This document shows positions 1 through 6,962 of a stretch of DNA of 17,085 nt, piece by piece. The stretch spans positions 1-17,085 of the forward strand of contig JACQVL010000320.1 of assembly GCA_016209865.1 (NCBI GenBank), given 5' to 3'. Origin of the DNA: Candidatus Latescibacterota bacterium (GTDB lineage Bacteria; JAAXHH01; JACQVL01). The notes beneath the pieces were generated by a model. That model had not been told where the DNA came from. It did not search any database and saw only the letters and a list, made by a program, of their open reading frames with translations. Both the position numbers and the translations under genes were made by a program. Numbering within the stretch: position 1 is the first letter of the stretch; every line of letters starts with the position of its first letter.

Positions 1-2
1 AG

Positions 3-137
3 TACGCGGTGCGATGGGCGGCTACCCGGTTTGGCGATTACACCCGCGTCCCGGTTCCTGACGAAGTCCTCCAGCACGCCAGCGAACTGTTTCTGCGGGT
101 CTACGGCGTGCGTCCCGCCGCCAGCCGGTCGTATTAA
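3..137 (+). CDS. C-terminal end of an unrecognised protein (partial)
   Basis: An open reading frame enters from the left edge and ends at TAA 135-137, leaving 44 residues. The visible peptide begins YAVRWAATRFGDYTRVPVPD and ends PAASRSY. It is soluble and mixed-charge, with a probable amphipathic helix (VLQHASELFLRVYG). No motif identifies a family. It is probably the end of a genuine gene, because codon third positions are GC-rich like the neighbours and there is no internal stop, but the length is too short for certainty. The stop sits directly beside the heptad-repeat region that separates it from the URO-D-like gene. Confidence 0.5.
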   Translation, partial: YAVRWAATRFGDYTRVPVPDEVLQHASELFLRVYGVRPAASRSY

Positions 138-138
138 G

Positions 139-206
139 TGGTCAGCACAGAATAGTGACGAGTGACGAGAAAACCTGATTCATTCCCGAGGACATGAGAA
201 TCCATG
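139..206 (+). repeat. Heptad-bearing intergenic repeat, copy A
   Basis: This stretch starts with AGTGGTCAG, carries two tandem AGTGACG units (154-167) followed by GAAAA, and ends with a GAATCCATG box at 198-206. The same arrangement occurs in the opposite orientation at 10516-10598 (copy B). The two copies match in order: AAGTGGTC, AGTGACG heptads, GAGAAAA, CTG, a CCCG core, GAATCCAT. Two related copies in one window, both directly upstream of genes, point to a dispersed repeat family and not to regulatory DNA of one gene. Confidence 0.7.
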
Positions 207-217
207 TCTTGGTTTTA

Positions 218-252
218 ACCGACCACCGACCACTGATCACCGACCACCGTCT
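218..252 (+). repeat. Five tandem heptads of the ACCGACC type
   Basis: Read in sevens from 218, the units are ACCGACC, ACCGACC, ACTGATC, ACCGACC and ACCGTCT. This short tandem array lies immediately after repeat copy A and before the Shine-Dalgarno site of the URO-D-like gene. A single unit-like TACCGACCAC also sits at the end of copy B near 10589-10598, so the two heptad types travel together. The structure resembles the heptanucleotide short tandemly repeated repetitive (STRR) sequences known from filamentous cyanobacteria, although the unit sequence differs. Confidence 0.75.
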
Positions 253-270
253 TCACCGAGGACCCTCGCC

Positions 271-1467
271 ATGACACACCGCGAACGCATGTTAGCCACC
301 ATCCGGCGACAGTCGACGGACCAGATTCCCTGGGCCCCGCGCATGGACCTCTGGTACATCGCCCACCGTGCCCGAGGAACGCTCCCCGCGCGGTTCGCCG
401 GGAAGAACATGGTTGAGATCGCTGACGTCCTGAACGTGGCGTGCCACGCCGTCGGGGCGGATTTTACCCTGACCGGCCGCCGCGACCTGTCCCTGCGCGG
501 ACTGGGGATGGATAACCATCAGGACTACCCGTACCGGACGGAACTGCGCGGCCTGCCGATCCAGTCGCAGGACGACGACCAGGAGCTGTGGACGCGCATC
601 CAGACTCCCGCCGGAGGAGTCTTCACCCATCTGCACCGGACGGTGGAGATGGCGAAGGATGGGATTTCTCTCCCGTTCGTCAAATCGTACGCCCTTCGCT
701 CGATCGACGATGTCGAAGCCGTCGCTCAAGTGTTCGACCATCTGGAAGTCATCCCCACGCCGGAGGCGTACGCGGCGTTTCATCAGCGCGTCGGTGACCG
801 GGGGATCGCGGTCGCCAGAGGCCCGATCGCCGCCTCGCCCATGCACCTGATCCTGCATGAACTCGTCCCTATGGATCAGTTCTTCTACCTCTACATGGAT
901 GAACGGGACGCGCTCTACCGGCTGACCGAACGGATGGAGCCGTTCTTCGACGCCGCGCTCGACGCCCTGGCCGCCTGCGACGCCGAGGTGGTGTTCTGGG
1001 GCGGGAACTACGACCAGGACCTGACGTGGCCGCCCTTTTTCGAGATGGAGATCGCGCCCTGGCTGAAGAAGGTCAGTGACCGTCTCCACGCGGCGGGCAA
1101 GCTGCTCCTGACCCACACCGACGGGGAAAACCGGGCGCTGCTTCCCCTGTATCCTCCGTGCGGGTTCGACGTGGCCGAGTCGGTCTGTCCCTCTCCGATG
1201 ACCCAGTGCACCTTAGCCGAACTCCGAAAAGAGATGGGCTCCAGGACGACCATCTGGGGCGGCATTCCGTCGGTCGTCCTGCTGGACAGCTCGATGGAGG
1301 GGAGAACGTTCACGGGGTACATGGACGACCTGTTCGGTTCGCTCGGCGTGGGCGACCGCCTGATTCTTGGGGTCTCCGATAACGTGCCGCCTGATGTCAA
1401 CCTCGACCGCCTTGAACGGATCAAGGACTGGATCGCCGCGTTCGGTCCGGTCCGGCCTCTTGCGTAG
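271..1467 (+). CDS. Uroporphyrinogen decarboxylase (URO-D)-like protein
   Basis: 398 residues, near the usual length for URO-D/cobamide-methyltransferase-like TIM barrels. The N-terminus MTHRERMLATIRRQSTDQIPW is the typical opening of these proteins (RERMLATIRR followed by a D-x-I-P-W/V turn). Later barrel strands are visible at RGPIAASPMHLILHEL (183-198), VVFWGGNYDQD (240-250), KLLLTHTDGEN (277-287) and TIWGGIPS (327-334). Members of this superfamily include haem-pathway decarboxylases and corrinoid methyltransferases. The zinc-binding His-x-Cys of the MtaA/MtbA type is replaced by H282-T-D, so a methyltransferase role of that type is doubtful, and the substrate is unknown. The ATG at 271 follows GAGGA at 258-262. 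The next gene begins 5 nt after the stop, so the two are probably co-transcribed. This is not a canonical HemE. Confidence 0.85.
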   Translation: MTHRERMLATIRRQSTDQIPWAPRMDLWYIAHRARGTLPARFAGKNMVEIADVLNVACHAVGADFTLTGRRDLSLRGLGMDNHQDYPYRTELRGLPIQSQDDDQELWTRIQTPAGGVFTHLHRTVEMAKDGISLPFVKSYALRSIDDVEAVAQVFDHLEVIPTPEAYAAFHQRVGDRGIAVARGPIAASPMHLILHELVPMDQFFYLYMDERDALYRLTERMEPFFDAALDALAACDAEVVFWGGNYDQDLTWPPFFEMEIAPWLKKVSDRLHAAGKLLLTHTDGENRALLPLYPPCGFDVAESVCPSPMTQCTLAELRKEMGSRTTIWGGIPSVVLLDSSMEGRTFTGYMDDLFGSLGVGDRLILGVSDNVPPDVNLDRLERIKDWIAAFGPVRPLA

Positions 1468-1472
1468 CTCCG

Positions 1473-1922
1473 ATGGAAGCCGTGATCTTCGTCGGCATAC
1501 AGGCGACGGGGAAATCCTCGTTCTACAAAGAGCGTTTTTTCAAGACGCACGTTCGGATCAATTTAGACATGCTCAAGACGCGGCATCGTGAGCACGTGCT
1601 GATCCAGGCCTGTCTTGCGGCGAAGCAGCCGTTCGTCGTCGATAACACGAACGTCACGGTTGAAGCGCGCGCCCGGTACATCGCGCGGGCACACGAGGCG
1701 GGGTTTCAGGTGATCGGCTATTGTTTTCGATCCGACCTGGAGAGCGCGTTGCGCCGGAATCAGGAACGGCAGGGGAAGGAGCGGATTCCGGAGCAAGGTC
1801 TCGTCGCCATGTCCAGGAAGCTCCAGACGCCGACTCTGGACGAAGGGTTCGATCAGCTCTACGACGTCTGTCTCGATCAGCACGGACAGTTTGTGGTGAC
1901 GCCCTGGGTGGATGTGGATTAA
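1473..1922 (+). CDS. P-loop kinase of the polynucleotide kinase type
   Basis: 149 residues. Walker A is GIQATGKS (8-15). An Asp sits shortly afterwards in INLDML (D31), at the position where T4 Pnk-like kinases hold the base that activates the 5'-hydroxyl. VVDNTNVTVEARARYIARA is the strand and helix typical of zeta-toxin/PNK-like small kinases, and an Arg-rich stretch (LRRNQERQGKERIP) forms a likely lid. The fold therefore supports phosphate transfer from ATP/GTP to a nucleic-acid end or a small hydroxyl substrate, but the substrate cannot be read from the sequence. There is no phosphatase or ligase domain. It is cytoplasmic. It starts at ATG 1473, 5 nt after the URO-D-like stop, and has little Shine-Dalgarno sequence of its own, so translational coupling is likely. 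Confidence 0.82.
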   Translation: MEAVIFVGIQATGKSSFYKERFFKTHVRINLDMLKTRHREHVLIQACLAAKQPFVVDNTNVTVEARARYIARAHEAGFQVIGYCFRSDLESALRRNQERQGKERIPEQGLVAMSRKLQTPTLDEGFDQLYDVCLDQHGQFVVTPWVDVD

Positions 1923-1940
1923 GTGAGATTTTTCTCTTCT

Positions 1941-1956
1941 ACAGCAGGACCGCTGT
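1941..1956. terminator. Small hairpin between convergent genes (weak terminator candidate)
   Basis: ACAGC (1941-1945) and GCTGT (1952-1956) can pair around a 6-nt loop. It lies in the 36-nt gap between the convergent stops at 1922 and 1959. The stem is only five base pairs and no long T-tract follows, so intrinsic termination would be weak. It is the only candidate structure in this gap. Confidence 0.3.
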
Positions 1957-1958
1957 TC

Positions 1959-3623
1959 TTACCGTGGAATCACCGGCAGGGTGAGGTGCGACGGGCAGTG
2001 CGGGTTGTGATAGACCGTCTGGTGTGCAATCTGCATGTTTGTGTCGAACCCCGCCGGCTGGCCGGTGTTGAGGTTCCGGTCGAACCGAGGGAAATTGCTG
2101 CTCGACACCTCGAGACGAATGCAGTGGCCGGCCTTGAAGAGGTTGCTCGTCTCCCAGAGGCTGATGGTGTAGGCGTAGATGATTCCGGGCGTGATCAGTG
2201 TCGACGCTTCGCAGGACTCTCGGAACCGGGCCCGCACGATTCCCTCGCAGAGATGGATCGCCCGACCATCCGGATGGACATCGACGAGGGTGGCGGTGAA
2301 GTCGGTGTCCGGCGCGCTGGACGCCGCGTAGAGCGTTAGCTCGACCGGGCCGGTGACTTCGAGATCATGGGGAAGCGGAGCCGTGGAATAGACGAGCACA
2401 TCATCCCGGCGTTCGACCGGCCGCCGGTCTTTGGGGCCGGTGTTCTCCATGAACATGCTCTGGCCGCCTAAGGTGGGCACCGGATGATCGGGATCATAGG
2501 TAAACGTGTCCGGTGGTTCGTTGTCAGGAGGATCGAGACTCAGGATTCCATCCCCGAAGAATGAGTTTGCCCGGCCGCCGCTGTGGAGGTAGAACTTCGT
2601 GTACTGTGTCCGGGCTAACGGCCATTCGGACTCGTCCCGCCACACGTTCTCTCCCATCACGAACAGCCGGATCGGGGCTTCGTCATCGATTCCGTTGTCG
2701 ATCCTCTTCAGCCGCCGGTCATACCACCGGAGATGCGCTCCGGGGATATCGACGGCCGCCGCGTGCCCAAAATGCACGTCCCCCGTGGCCGGAGTCCCGA
2801 TCGTGGAGTGCGGCCACGGGCCCACCAGCAGCTTCGTCTGCGCCCTCACGTCGGGCGTCCGCGCCTCGTGTTTCCATCCTCTGAAACATTTGAACATCTC
2901 GTGCATCAGGTTGTCGTACCAGCCGGTGATGAAATAGGCCGGGACGTCCACCTCTCCGTACCTGCCCTTCATGCTGTACGACCTCCAGAACTCGTCAAAC
3001 CGCTCATGCCGGATCATCTCCCGGTAGAACGGCCGGTCGGCGAGATCGTCAAGGGCTGAGATCAACGGCAACCGGCGGTAGACCGTTTTCAGGTCGATCA
3101 GCTCGATGTGCACGGGCAGGAGCATCCGCTGGCCCAGAGCGAGGAAATTCATCGCGTTCTGCAGTTGCAGAACTCCGTTGCATCGCAGGTGGCCGTAGTT
3201 GTCCTCCTGATTGGCGATCGGGACGAGCGCCTTCACGTACAGGCTGCGCAGCGTCGCGGGGAGAATCTGAGTAAACCCGACGTAGGACGTCCCGAACGTG
3301 CCGATGTTCCCGTCGCACCACGGCTGCGCGCCGACCCACTGCTGCGTGTCGTAGCCGTCGTTCGTCTCATCGATGTACGGCCGCCATTCCCCTTCCGATT
3401 CGTACCGTCCCCGGCAGTCCTGCATGACCACCCCATACCCGCTCCGCGCGAACCGGGCGGCCCACTCGACGTACCGCGGGTGCTGCGTCCCGTACGGCGA
3501 CCGGATGAGCAGGACGGGAAACCGCTCGCCGTGGGCCGGACGGTACACGACGGTGTGGAGCCGGACGCCATCTCGCATCGGGATTTTCAGGTCTAACTGG
3601 ATGCGCAGATCATCGTCAGACAT
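1959..3623 (-). CDS. CocE/NonD family hydrolase (X-Pro dipeptidyl-peptidase S15-like)
   Basis: 554 residues, matching the CocE family length. An N-terminal alpha/beta-hydrolase domain carries MRDGVRLHTVVYRP, then the nucleophile elbow GTSYVG (S113). The acid lies in GWYDN (D237) and the histidine in GPWPH (H272), which is the complete catalytic triad pattern of cocaine esterase-type enzymes. The C-terminal third is the jelly-roll domain with the family signature DTDFTATLVDVHPDGRA. The enzymes hydrolyse ester or amide bonds of small acyl substrates, and specificity cannot be told from the sequence. No signal peptide is visible. ATG 3623 is preceded by AGAAGGAA at good spacing. It lies downstream of, and in the same direction as, the peptide-binding protein, so it may act on imported peptides or amides. 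Confidence 0.92.
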   Translation of the reverse strand: MSDDDLRIQLDLKIPMRDGVRLHTVVYRPAHGERFPVLLIRSPYGTQHPRYVEWAARFARSGYGVVMQDCRGRYESEGEWRPYIDETNDGYDTQQWVGAQPWCDGNIGTFGTSYVGFTQILPATLRSLYVKALVPIANQEDNYGHLRCNGVLQLQNAMNFLALGQRMLLPVHIELIDLKTVYRRLPLISALDDLADRPFYREMIRHERFDEFWRSYSMKGRYGEVDVPAYFITGWYDNLMHEMFKCFRGWKHEARTPDVRAQTKLLVGPWPHSTIGTPATGDVHFGHAAAVDIPGAHLRWYDRRLKRIDNGIDDEAPIRLFVMGENVWRDESEWPLARTQYTKFYLHSGGRANSFFGDGILSLDPPDNEPPDTFTYDPDHPVPTLGGQSMFMENTGPKDRRPVERRDDVLVYSTAPLPHDLEVTGPVELTLYAASSAPDTDFTATLVDVHPDGRAIHLCEGIVRARFRESCEASTLITPGIIYAYTISLWETSNLFKAGHCIRLEVSSSNFPRFDRNLNTGQPAGFDTNMQIAHQTVYHNPHCPSHLTLPVIPR

Positions 3624-3662
3624 AGCCGGTTCCTTCTGAGATTCCCCTCTCTATCTCCCCGA

Positions 3663-3698
3663 CCCCCTTTCTCGCCCATAAGAGGGCGAGAAAGGGGG
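3663..3698. repeat. Perfect 15-bp inverted repeat (hairpin 1 between binding protein and cocE-like gene)
   Basis: CCCCCTTTCTCGCCC (3663-3677) is exactly complementary to 3684-3698 around a 6-nt loop. No T-tract follows on either strand, so it looks like an interspersed palindromic repeat unit and not a standard intrinsic terminator. It could still reduce read-through or stabilise RNA between the binding-protein gene and the CocE-like gene. Confidence 0.85.
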
Positions 3699-3728
3699 AG
3701 CAAACTCGTGCGATAGTATCACCTGACA

Positions 3729-3754
3729 CCCCTCTCCCCAACGTGGGAGAGGGG
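3729..3754. repeat. Perfect 10-bp inverted repeat (hairpin 2, next to the binding-protein stop)
   Basis: CCCCTCTCCC (3729-3738) pairs with GGGAGAGGGG (3745-3754) around the loop CAACGT. The flanking CCGGGGGTGAGGGGG runs right up to the stop codon of the binding-protein gene at 3771-3773. From memory, similar CCCCTCTCCC/GGGAGAGGGGCCGGGGGTGAGG palindromes recur in many intergenic regions of Chloroflexi and other uncultured bacteria. Assigning this copy to that family is inference. Confidence 0.8.
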
Positions 3755-3770
3755 CCGGGGGTGAGGGGGT

Positions 3771-5432
3771 TCACCGCTTTCCAATGTACATCTGCGTGTG
3801 CACCGTCCCGATCCAGGTGAAGAACGAATAGCCGTACTTGTTCATCTTGAGTCCCTTCAGCCACGGCTTCCGCAACTCGATCGTGAGGGAATGGACAAGA
3901 AACACCCCGCCGACATCCTCCACCAGCGTGCGTTCCGCGTCCGCGTACAACTTCATCCGTTTCGCCGGGTTCATCTCAAAGGCCGCCGCATCGACCAGCC
4001 GGTCGAACACCGGATTCTTCCAGTCCTGGCGGCCGTAGCCGATGGGCTGCGAGTGCCACACCATCGCTAACAGATTATTGGGGTCGGGATAGTCGGCGTT
4101 GAACCCGCCCAGGCCGATCGGAATCTCCATCTTGTACAGGTTGTCCCGGTAGACCTTGTCCTCCGAGGCTTTGATCGTGAGGGTGATCCCTAAGGTCGTC
4201 TTGAGCATCGTCTGGATCGCCTGCGTGAGGATATTCTGCGCGGGCGAGGCGTTGCCCACCCAGAGGTCCTGCCTCGGGAACCCGGCCCCATTGGGGTATC
4301 CGGCTTCGGCGAGGAGTTTCTTGGCGAGCGCCGGGTTGTACGCTTGAACAGACTTCAACTGCGCGCTCGTCGAGCCGGGGAAGTTGGGCGGGAGCATGCT
4401 GTACGCGGGGATGGCGATGCCCCGAAGCGCCGTCCGGCAGAGCGTTTCCCGGTCGATCGCATGGCTGATCGCCTGGCGGACTTTCAGGCTGTTGAACGGC
4501 GGTTTGCGCGTCTGGAAAATCAGAAACCAGGAATCCGGGAAGGCGTACCGGACGAGCTGGGTCTTCAAGACCGGGGCCTTCTCGATCCGGGCCACATCGG
4601 TCACGGCCACCGTCTGCCAGTCGACTTCGTTGTTCTCATACGGCAGAGTCCCGACGGCGCCGGGCGACCCGGCCGTGAAGAGCTGGATGATCTTCTCCAG
4701 ATACCCCTTGTACGGGCCGTTGTAGTACTTGTTCAGGGAGAGTACCGCCCGCTGGCCTTTCCGCCATTCCGTGAGGACGTAGCTCGAATTGGAGACGAAC
4801 GTCCCCGCGTCGCTCCATTTCTTCCCGTACTTCTCGACCTGCCACCGTGGGACAGGCGACGACCCGGAGAACGCAACGATGAACGGGAGGTACGGACACG
4901 GTTTCTCCGTCTCGATGACGAGGGTAAGGTCATTGAGTGCTTTCACTCCGACGGTACTGGAGTCTTTGACCTTGCCCTGGTTGTAGGCCTTCGCGCCCTT
5001 GATCTCGTAGTAGAAGAACGCGTACACACTCCCGACCGCCGGGTCGAGGAAGCGTTTGTACGAGTACTCGAAGTCATGGGCGGTGACCGGCCGGCCGTCG
5101 CTCCACTTCGCGCCCGGCCTCAGATGGAACGTCCACCGCCGGCCGTCCGGCGACATCTCCCACCGGGCCGCCGCGCCCGGGACGATCTCTAAGTTCTCGT
5201 TCAGCATCGTTAGCCGTTCGAACAGGCACACCGCGCCCTGGGCTTCGTAGAGGGCGACACTGACGTCATAGCTCGACGGCTCGCTCCCGTGGATATACCG
5301 GAACACCTGCTGTGCGGGTGGAGCCGCGTCTGGGGGAAGCGGCTTGCCGACGGAGTTGGTGACCGCGGAGGCGGGGGAGAGCAAGCAGAAAAAGAGGATG
5401 CCAGTTTGCAGACAGAAACGGACAGGTCTCAA
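3771..5432 (-). CDS. Peptide/nickel-type ABC transporter substrate-binding protein (SBP_bac_5)
   Basis: 553 residues, normal for OppA/DppA-like proteins. The N-terminus is a Sec signal peptide: basic MRPVR, a hydrophobic run, then a likely cleavage after SPASA. No lipobox cysteine is apparent. Mature-region hallmarks include FRYIHGSEPSSYD, WEMSPDGRRWTFHLRPGAKW (the family signature), AHDFEYSYKRFLDP, VRQAISHAIDRE and GGFNADYPDPNNLL. It should capture oligopeptides or a similar ligand outside the membrane. No permease or ATPase gene is present in the window, so it is an orphan component here. The start codon is TTG (5430-5432), preceded by GGAGA (5438-5442, spacing 5). A strong minus-strand promoter lies at 5546-5574, and a palindromic repeat occupies the leader. 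The CocE-like gene follows after 147 nt. Confidence 0.9.
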   Translation of the reverse strand: MRPVRFCLQTGILFFCLLSPASAVTNSVGKPLPPDAAPPAQQVFRYIHGSEPSSYDVSVALYEAQGAVCLFERLTMLNENLEIVPGAAARWEMSPDGRRWTFHLRPGAKWSDGRPVTAHDFEYSYKRFLDPAVGSVYAFFYYEIKGAKAYNQGKVKDSSTVGVKALNDLTLVIETEKPCPYLPFIVAFSGSSPVPRWQVEKYGKKWSDAGTFVSNSSYVLTEWRKGQRAVLSLNKYYNGPYKGYLEKIIQLFTAGSPGAVGTLPYENNEVDWQTVAVTDVARIEKAPVLKTQLVRYAFPDSWFLIFQTRKPPFNSLKVRQAISHAIDRETLCRTALRGIAIPAYSMLPPNFPGSTSAQLKSVQAYNPALAKKLLAEAGYPNGAGFPRQDLWVGNASPAQNILTQAIQTMLKTTLGITLTIKASEDKVYRDNLYKMEIPIGLGGFNADYPDPNNLLAMVWHSQPIGYGRQDWKNPVFDRLVDAAAFEMNPAKRMKLYADAERTLVEDVGGVFLVHSLTIELRKPWLKGLKMNKYGYSFFTWIGTVHTQMYIGKR

Positions 5433-5442
5433 GAGGTTCTCC

Positions 5443-5498
5443 GTAGGGGCGAGGCGGTGCCTCGCCCCGGTTCGGGCGACCCATCGGGTCGCCCCTAC
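5443..5498. repeat. Compound palindromic element, GTAGGGGCG family, copy 1
   Basis: The ends GTAGGGGCGA (5443-5452) and TCGCCCCTAC (5489-5498) are inverted repeats. Inside are two hairpins: GGGGCGAGGC/GCCTCGCCCC (5446-5468, 3-nt loop) and GGGCGACCC/GGGTCGCCC (5474-5494, 3-nt loop). A sister element with the same ends is at 9521-9548. The element lies in the transcribed leader of the binding-protein gene, and its edge touches the Shine-Dalgarno site. Confidence 0.9.
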
Positions 5499-5545
5499 AA
5501 TCGTGCCATTGTCTTCGTGAAACAGTATTGGTTGCGGCTGCGTGC

Positions 5546-5574
5546 AGTATAACCCTTCCTCGCACTGATGTCAA
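5546..5574 (-). promoter_or_regulatory. Sigma70-type promoter for the binding-protein gene
   Basis: On the minus strand TTGACA (5574-5569) and TATACT (5551-5546) are separated by 17 nt, close to the consensus. The predicted start near 5539 gives a leader of roughly 105 nt that includes the palindromic element 5443-5498. Confidence 0.7.
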
Positions 5575-5582
5575 TATGTGGC

Positions 5583-5611
5583 TTGACATGAAGAAGGGGA
5601 GGGTCTACAAT
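5583..5611 (+). promoter_or_regulatory. Sigma70-type promoter for the exported protein/creatininase pair
   Basis: TTGACA (5583-5588), 17-nt spacer, TACAAT (5606-5611). Transcription would start near 5618, giving a leader of about 65 nt before ATG 5684. The two divergent -35 boxes are only 8 nt apart and form an inverted repeat TGTCAA-8-TTGACA. Confidence 0.7.
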
Positions 5612-5683
5612 AACAGCACCGTTGGCTTATCGGGACAGGCGGAGGGAGACATCGAGAGAGCGCGACTATCATGGAGGTTCAGC

Positions 5684-6148
5684 ATGCGAACTCGACTGAC
5701 CATCATCCTGACGTTCGCGGCCATCTTGTCTATGGCGGGTGTGTCGTTCACGAACGCGGCGGATGTCCTCGACATCCGGGGGGCCTGGCGTCCGGACACA
5801 TACCTGCTGAAGGATGGGACCAGGCACACGGTCACGGGCTTCATTTTTTTCACGCAGAAGGACTGGACTGTCCTCTTTTTCGTGAAGGATGACACAGGCC
5901 CCCAGCGCGGCTCCGGAGAAGGCGGGACGTACACCTTGCAGGGCAATAGGCTGGTGTTCACGCATCTGTATAACCTGTCTGGCGGGAAGGAAGTCAAGGG
6001 CATTCCAGCGAGTCCTCTGAGCATGGCCGTCCGGGAACCGGCGGGCGCGCCCACCGAGGCGTGTACGATCGACCTCAACGGGGATCAGCTCACGATTCGC
6101 TTCCCCAGCGGCAACACGATGACGTTCCGGCGGAGTTCAAAGTTCTGA
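5684..6148 (+). CDS. Small exported beta-rich protein, lipocalin-like
   Basis: 154 residues from ATG 5684, chosen because GGAGG (5673-5677) precedes it by 6 nt and the first 25 residues form a textbook signal peptide (MRTRLTIILTF...SFTNAADV, cleavage likely after TNA). The mature part starts with DIRGAWRPDTYLLKDGTR, followed by alternating hydrophobic strands (GFIFFTQKDWTVLFFV, GGTYTLQGNRLVFTHLY, CTIDLNGDQLTIRF). The opening G-x-W strand and eight-strand-like pattern resemble bacterial lipocalin-like domain proteins, but I cannot assign a family with confidence. It probably acts outside the cytoplasmic membrane. The creatininase gene starts 17 nt after its stop, so the two are likely co-transcribed. 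A longer version starting at 5528 would begin upstream of the promoter and is not credible. Confidence 0.8.
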   Translation: MRTRLTIILTFAAILSMAGVSFTNAADVLDIRGAWRPDTYLLKDGTRHTVTGFIFFTQKDWTVLFFVKDDTGPQRGSGEGGTYTLQGNRLVFTHLYNLSGGKEVKGIPASPLSMAVREPAGAPTEACTIDLNGDQLTIRFPSGNTMTFRRSSKF

Positions 6149-6165
6149 TTAGAGGAGTCCATCCC

Positions 6166-6930
6166 ATGCAGACCTGGCGCTTGCAGGAAATCACGTACAA
6201 ACTCGTGAAGGAATCCCGGTACGACGTCGCCGTCCTCCCCATCGGCTCCACGGAGCCCCACAACCTCCACATGCCGTACGGCACAGACGCCATCACTGTC
6301 ACCGCCGTCGCGGATCGGGCGTGCGAACGCGCCTCCCAGGCGGGCGGCCGCGTCATCCTCCTTCCAACCATCCCGTACGGGGTGAACACGAACTTGCTGG
6401 AATTCCCGCTGACGATCAGCGTGACGCTCAAAGCCCTCTCAGGGGTGCTCACCGAGATCGTCCATTCGCTCGACCATCACGGCATTCGCAAGCTCATCCT
6501 GCTGAACGGACACGGCGGGAACGAATGTAAGGCGTTCCTCCGGGACATCCACGGCCAGACGGGAGTGTTCATCACCGCCGTCGATTGGTGGAAAATCCCG
6601 AACGACATCCGGCGCGAGGTGTTCGAAGAAGACGGCGATCATGCGGATGAGATGGAGACGAGCGTCGGATTGTACCTCTTCCCCGACCTCGTCCATCCGG
6701 AGGACGCGGACGCCGGGACGGTACGGTCGACCCGGTTCGATGGAATCAACGCAGGCTGGGCAGCGATCACCCGTCCCTGGCACCTGCTCACGACGAACAG
6801 CGGGGTCGGCGACCCGCGCAAGGGTACGCGGGAGAAGGGAGAGCGGTTCGTGGAGGTGGCGGTCGACCGGCTCGCCCGGTTCATCACGGAGTTGTCGAAC
6901 GCGGAGATGGACGGGACGTTTCCGTATTGA
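6166..6930 (+). CDS. Creatininase family amidohydrolase
   Basis: 254 residues from ATG 6166, preceded by AGAGGAG (6151-6157, spacing 8). All metal-site signatures of the creatininase family are present: GSTEPHNLHMPYGTD (E30, H32, D41), LLNGHGGNE (H116) and HADEMETS (E162). The family hydrolyses cyclic or linear amides at a dinuclear zinc or manganese centre. Members include creatininase, the formamide hydrolase of riboflavin and F420 synthesis, and mycofactocin peptidase. The context here (an exported protein upstream, no riboflavin or mycofactocin genes) gives no substrate. The protein is cytoplasmic. The gene ends at 6930 and faces the isomerase gene across a 127-nt gap. Confidence 0.92.
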   Translation: MQTWRLQEITYKLVKESRYDVAVLPIGSTEPHNLHMPYGTDAITVTAVADRACERASQAGGRVILLPTIPYGVNTNLLEFPLTISVTLKALSGVLTEIVHSLDHHGIRKLILLNGHGGNECKAFLRDIHGQTGVFITAVDWWKIPNDIRREVFEEDGDHADEMETSVGLYLFPDLVHPEDADAGTVRSTRFDGINAGWAAITRPWHLLTTNSGVGDPRKGTREKGERFVEVAVDRLARFITELSNAEMDGTFPY

Positions 6931-6962
6931 GCCCCCCCCCGATCCCATCTCCCCACTCTTCC

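Noticed and set aside
154-252. Heptad repeats considered as a CRISPR array
   Set aside because: Units are seven bases, contiguous and without unique spacers; no cas genes are present.
292-1116. Long minus-strand frame opposite the URO-D-like gene
   Set aside because: It is a shadow of the plus-strand gene: Arg/Val/Asp-rich with no recognisable motif, while the plus strand encodes a clear family member.
4344-5192. 282-residue plus-strand frame inside the binding-protein gene
   Set aside because: Arg-rich mirror frame typical of high-GC DNA; the opposite strand carries a full SBP_bac_5 protein with signal peptide.
5528-5683. N-terminal extension of the small exported protein
   Set aside because: It would start upstream of the promoter at 5583-5611 and would bury the signal peptide; GGAGG precedes ATG 5684.
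6061-6165. N-terminal extension of the creatininase
   Set aside because: It overlaps the exported-protein gene and lacks a ribosome site; family similarity begins just after ATG 6166.
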